Assembly: GCF_001039355.2 (NCBI RefSeq)
Contig: NW_019774981.1
Location: forward strand, 269,254-333,253
Reading direction: 5' to 3'
DNA: 64,000 nt
DNA from: Lingula anatina
Lineage: Eukaryota > Brachiopoda > Lingulata > Lingulida > Lingulidae
A program made the translations under genes and the position numbers. This document shows positions 59,601-64,000 of this stretch, in pieces; the stretch's first letter is position 1, and every line of letters starts with the position of its first letter. Under the pieces are notes generated by a model. It searched no databases, had not been told where the DNA came from, and saw only the letters and a list, made by a program, of their open reading frames with translations.

Positions 59601-59607
59601 GATTTTA

Positions 59608-59830
59608 TGTACAGACACATCGTGTATGTGCACATAGTCATCACCCGCGTCTGTCGTCTTTGACGTCGTCAGTTATAACACGATAAGTGAAAACTGTTTA
59701 CTTTTTGTTTTCAAACTTGGAAAACTGGTGGATATTCGTGAAAAAGGGGTCAAGTTCAAAAATCGGAATGATCCGACCTTTTAATCAAAAGTTATGCAGT
59801 TTTTTTTCAGCACGTAGGCTACATAATACC
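59608..59830. mobile_element. Inverted second copy of the 9.8-kb dispersed repeat
   Basis: Starting at tgtacagacaca, the sequence is the diverged reverse complement of 9810-10087 (shared: cacccgcgtctgtcg, taacacgataagtgaaaa, cataactt). Confidence 0.65.
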
Positions 59831-60978
59831 GACAAAACATTTCAAGGAAAAACAGTAAGCCTATTGTTCTCAAACTTACAGAAGAAATCAATGTTTCTAA
59901 AATATAAGATGTTAGACTTAAAGTCATCGTTCATCTACGTGAGTGTGGAATCAGTCGGTGCATTATTATGGAAGAAGCAGCCGTAAATGCTTAAGACCTT
60001 TTTTGTAGAGCTTATACTGGTAAAGCGCAATACTGGAAGTGGAATTTGTTTTCCATAGGGCCTACAGTTTACGAGTTGCGCTATATCAAAAAGTACAACG
60101 TCGCAATATTCAGTGGTGAAAATAAAATGTGAAATACTCCAAAATTAGCAGAGATACGCCCATAGTTGCTATTGAACTAGGAAATAGCAAATCATGTACT
60201 GGGAATCTAAATAGCTTTAGACCTACTTTATACCATGAACTAAACTTTGCAAAATTTCCACCCCTTAAATCTCCAAAACTAGCAGAGATCTACCCAAAGT
60301 TACTACTGAACTTGAATAGAAACTAATATATTGACAGTCGTCCTGTGACCTTGAATATGACCTTTGACCTTTTTATCACCATGAACCGCACTTAGCTCTT
60401 ATATTCACTATTTAACTGAAATGGGACGACCTGTATTCACAATCTTAATGCAACCATGGTTTTGACCTTTTACTTTTCCCCATGATTTTGTTATGAATTG
60501 AATTTAACAAAAAAAATGAGAACTTGTTTACTGCATTGTGTTTGTAAAGACCTAACGTGTATCTTCAGCGGTGACGGAGCTGGGCTTCCATTGGATTTGA
60601 CGTTTTTACTTTTCCCCATGATTTTTTTATCAATTATAATTTTCAGTTAAACATTGGAAACTCTTGTTTACTGCAATTTGTGGAGCTTATCAAGCACATC
60701 ACTTTCCGCCCTACAGATACTAAAGAGTCCCATGTGTTATACAGCACATTTTTCTTGTTTTCACGAGGAAGCAATTCAATTTTGATCCAAACTCACACAG
60801 GGTCACTTTAAAAAAATCATTTAATTTGCTGGCCAGTGTGAGTTCTCCTTTAAACCTCTAGATCGTATTTCTCACCTGCGACCCTCGCCCTGTCACCTTA
60901 CGGCAAAATAGTTGTATAATTTGAATAATTCTACAACTTATAGTAGCTAACGAGTGCAATATTTTTCTTGCCTAAGGT

Positions 60979-61586
60979 CCCTATTTCACACAGACCACGA
61001 ATCCCACGAATCGCCAGGAATTGACAAATTTCAAGATTCATGAGAATCCGTTAGATTTTGCCAATTTTCTGGTCTAATTCGACACGCTCACGATTCAGTT
61101 ACGATACAGGTTCGATAGTGTTACGAATATCCGTGGGATTTGGCTGGAATCGTGAGATTTTGCCAATTTTCTGTTCTAATTCGACACGCTCTACGATTCA
61201 GCTACGATACAGGTACGATAGAGTTACGAATATTCGTGGGATTTGGCTGGAATCGTGAGATTTTGCCAATTTTCTGTTCTAATTCGACACGCTCTACGAT
61301 TCAGTTACGATACAGGTGTTACGAATATTTGTAGGATTCGGTTGGAGTCGCACAAATATTGTCCAGGAATTCACTACAATTTTTTGGAATCGGGAGTTCG
61401 TGGCCAAAACTTTGAACAGCTCAACATTTTTGCCACGAATTCCCGATTGATCAAGAATTGCAAGAACTGACTACGATTATATACGAATCTGTTAAGAGCT
61501 TCACGAACTGATTACGATTCAACCACGAATCCTGAAATGTTCAATTCCTAGCGATTCGTGGGATTCGTGGTCTGTGTGAAATAGGG
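60979..61586. mobile_element. Non-autonomous TIR element with internal 103-bp repeats
   Basis: The ends are inverted copies of about 45 bp: ccctatttcacacagaccac, gaatcccacgaatcgc, aggaattga. The interior holds about three tandem copies of a 103-bp unit (gagattttgccaattttctg, ttctaattcgacacgct, acgattcagttacgataca). No transposase is present. No clear target duplication could be read. Confidence 0.85.
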
Positions 61587-62037
61587 GCATCAAAGTTTTT
61601 CCACCAATTCTTGTTGGTCAAGAAGTGCAAGAACTGACTACGAATATATTCGAATCAGTTAAGAACTTCACGAACTGATCACAGGAGTCGAGCATGTCTT
61701 GGATGAAACACATCACGTGATTCATGTAGCTAACAAGGGCATTATTTTCCTGTTGAATTTTGTTGCACGGTGAGACTCTTTGTATCCTTATCAGGTTGTG
61801 AAGCAATATAATCCTCAATCCGTCAATATAATCCTTAACTTTTGTCTTTGGTTGTTTCAAACAATAACGTTAGATATTTATTAAGTTATTGTTGTTTCGT
61901 TATCACACTATCGAACATCTTTTGTGTCAATAATCATTTACTTTAAAACAATAACGTCGGATATTTAATAAGTAATTAAGATCAAACAAAGGTGAGATCG
62001 TGAGATCAACCACCTAAGGTCACTAGACCCGAAATCC

Positions 62038-62038
<1 letters not shown>

Positions 62039-62071
<33 letters not shown>
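62039..62071. repeat. Poly(T) homopolymer
   Basis: About 32 consecutive T residues. It may be the tail of a minus-strand retroposon, though no body is recognised. Confidence 0.9.
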
Positions 62072-62073
<2 letters not shown>

Positions 62074-62639
62074 GCAAAATGTAGTGTCACAGGAGATAAC
62101 TTCACGATCAGAACACTCAGGTGACATGGAGAGAGATACAGATACGTCTTAGGTCCCGTTCCCATACCAAGATCGACCCATCTTCAAGTGGTTTCTCGCA
62201 AAATTAAATTCAGCTAAAGCGGCTCTTCTGTCCACACGCCTATACTGAAGCTGTTTGAGAGTAATTAACTTTTGTTTAGCAGCTTCAGTAGGCTTGCCAG
62301 ACACCTGAACCGCTCAGTCTGAATCCAATTTAGCGAGGATCCCCTCGGAGCTGGGTTGATCTTGCTACATGTACTGTAGATCAATCTAGGTATGAGAAGT
62401 GGGTCTAACGCTGACCACTGCAGTGACTTCTGGTGACGCATCAAATAATTTTCTCTTGTCACACGACAGGAAAAATTAACAAAAGTTAAGACCATGCAGA
62501 TAACTTTTCTGGAGAAAACCAAAACTATTTGTAAATTATTGATTTGTTTAATTGCAAACAAACGCACTGATGTTAATCACAGTTAAAATAAAGGCAAGTT
62601 CAATCATTTTATTGATATTCTTTGTTGGCAAAGGTAAAA

Positions 62640-64000
62640 CAGATCACAATCCGTAAAAAAATGCAGATTAAGTTTGTAAAGAGGACGATTTTCTTCGTGC
62701 TTGGCCTATTAAATATTATCCAATTGTATAACTATTCTTTAATTAAATTGATTAATTTAATCTACGCTTGGCGTAATCCTGATTTTTAAAACAAAAGATA
62801 AGCTATCAATGAATTTATTTGTAATCGCGCAAAGCACTGTCAGTTTTACTATTTTTTCACATTTTAAAGATGCTGAACTTTGATGACTATCAACTTAAAG
62901 CAGGGTTAAGTGCCGTTTTTGTATGACTGCCTGTGAGATAGGCCTTAACGAAGTGAAACAGCCATGAAGAGGTCGTGCGGTTACTAGGGTTTTGATCATG
63001 CGCGTGGGAAGCCAATTTTAATTAGGGGTGGGGGGCATTCGGAAAAATTAATGAGTATATTTTCGTTACCTATTAAAGTCAATTTTTATTTCTCAAGATG
63101 CGTGGAATATAAGTTTATTTATTTAGCATGATCGGTGAAGAACCCCATTTGTAGGCAACAGAGAGCAGATTTTTTTCATCATTTGTGAAAAGCTCAGTAA
63201 ATGGTCGAATGGTGTTAGGCGTGAAGCTGCCTGATCATTTTTAGTTGGAAATACACTAGAGTGGAGCCGCCAGTGCGAAGTTGATTCCTTTTTTTCTGGA
63301 AACTGCAGTATCCATCCATACTCATTATGGTTTATCAACAATCAGGCAAATTGTTTCTTATAGCACACTATGGTCACGTTCTGTTAGGTTTTGCTCCCAG
63401 CTCTCTTTAATTCTTGGATATACAATGTCGTAATACGCGCTTCACAATAAAAAAGTAAACTTTGAGTTGAAAAAAAGAGGGAAGCATTTCGAACAATAAA
63501 CGAGTGTACTTTCTTTACCAATGAAAGTCACTTTTTATTTCCCAAGATGCGTCAAATGTAATTTTAATTAGAATCATCCGTAAAGAATCCTACTCCCGTG
63601 ACTAGAGAAAGAGACTTTTAATTCGTAATCATTTGCGAATGGAAAGTTACAGGTAAATGTGAATCTCAACTCGTATTTTTCTGTATTCAAATATAAATAC
63701 ATTTGTCAGAATTTAGGGTCGTCATGTGCATTATCCCTTTTCATTTTGTGCAAAAATGTGACACCAATGTCAAAAGGTTCAACCTTGGACGCATACCACA
63801 TGAACACTGATGATCTGAGTGTCCACTAACAAAACCAGGGTATCGTCGAATACACGGTGCACGTTCCTTTCTTGATAGAAGATAATAAAGACCATAAATG
63901 CACATAATTTATAATCAATAATTGATAATATTTTACCAGAAATATAAATACAGAGTACCAGGGGAGATAAGCTAGTGCCGCAGTGCGTCATATGACGACG
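62640..64000. other. Terminal AT-rich stretch, nothing recognised
   Basis: No supported exon, RNA gene or complete element. 63040-63120 and 63500-63560 share weak similarity (accnatnaaagtcanttttta then tatttc..caagatgcgt), suggesting another old duplication. Confidence 0.4.

Noticed and set aside
61058-61334. Overlapping short frames (MAGIVRFCQF type) near 61.1-61.3 kb
   Set aside because: Produced by the 103-bp tandem repeat inside the TIR element. Not protein coding.
62265-62567. 100-codon minus-strand frame
   Set aside because: It overlaps the duplicated non-coding block copied from 58.8 kb. No domain.

Overview
This is a eukaryotic window. Genes are split by many GT-AG introns, spacers are long and AT-rich, and microsatellites and decayed mobile elements are common. 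The encoded families (ICA1/ICA69, importin beta-1, a RING/B-box/NHL protein, a SEA-EGF transmembrane mucin and a TSG101-type UEV domain) point to an animal. The AT richness, the TRIM-NHL gene and the HECT family type suggest a marine invertebrate, perhaps a mollusc or another lophotrochozoan. The species cannot be fixed from the sequence alone. One ambiguous base (n) lies near 57156, so this is draft assembly.

Layout. 1-4650: non-coding, repeat-rich. 4655-11642 (minus): a gene whose exons join, in matching phase, an N-terminal TSG101-like UEV domain to a HECT ubiquitin-ligase domain. Two in-frame stops lie just before the catalytic C-lobe. 13853-25890 (plus): ICA1 in 14 coding exons, divergent from the UEV-HECT gene. 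Its 5-kb intron 19913-24881 contains a complete antisense TRIM-type gene (20577-23048, minus). 25891-30400: ICA1 3' end and gene-free DNA. 30402-38065 (minus): a ten-exon membrane mucin with a Thr/Ser/Ala repeat domain, SEA, EGF-like and transmembrane segments, and a tyrosine-bearing tail. 38100-43500: spacer with duplications. 43511-53193 (plus): KPNB1 in 22 coding exons, 878 codons plus stop. 53200-57300: gene-free. 57326-58862 (plus): a Myb/SANT-like gene broken by a 489-bp PIF/Harbinger fragment and a nonsense codon. 58900-64000: local duplications and an inverted-repeat element.

The exon models were assembled by hand from splice consensus, reading phase and family similarity. Total lengths divide by three for ICA1 (2133), TRIM (2076), mucin (4101), KPNB1 (2637) and the read-through UEV-HECT (1554). 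This is an internal check, not proof.

The genes look like ordinary neighbours rather than one pathway. The most notable object is the UEV-HECT fusion, which would place an inactive E2-like ubiquitin/peptide-binding module and an E3 catalytic module in one chain. Second is a recurring pattern of small tandem duplications that copy a splice site (ICA1 exon 2 acceptor, KPNB1 exon 7 donor). In each case use of the extra copy would truncate the protein.
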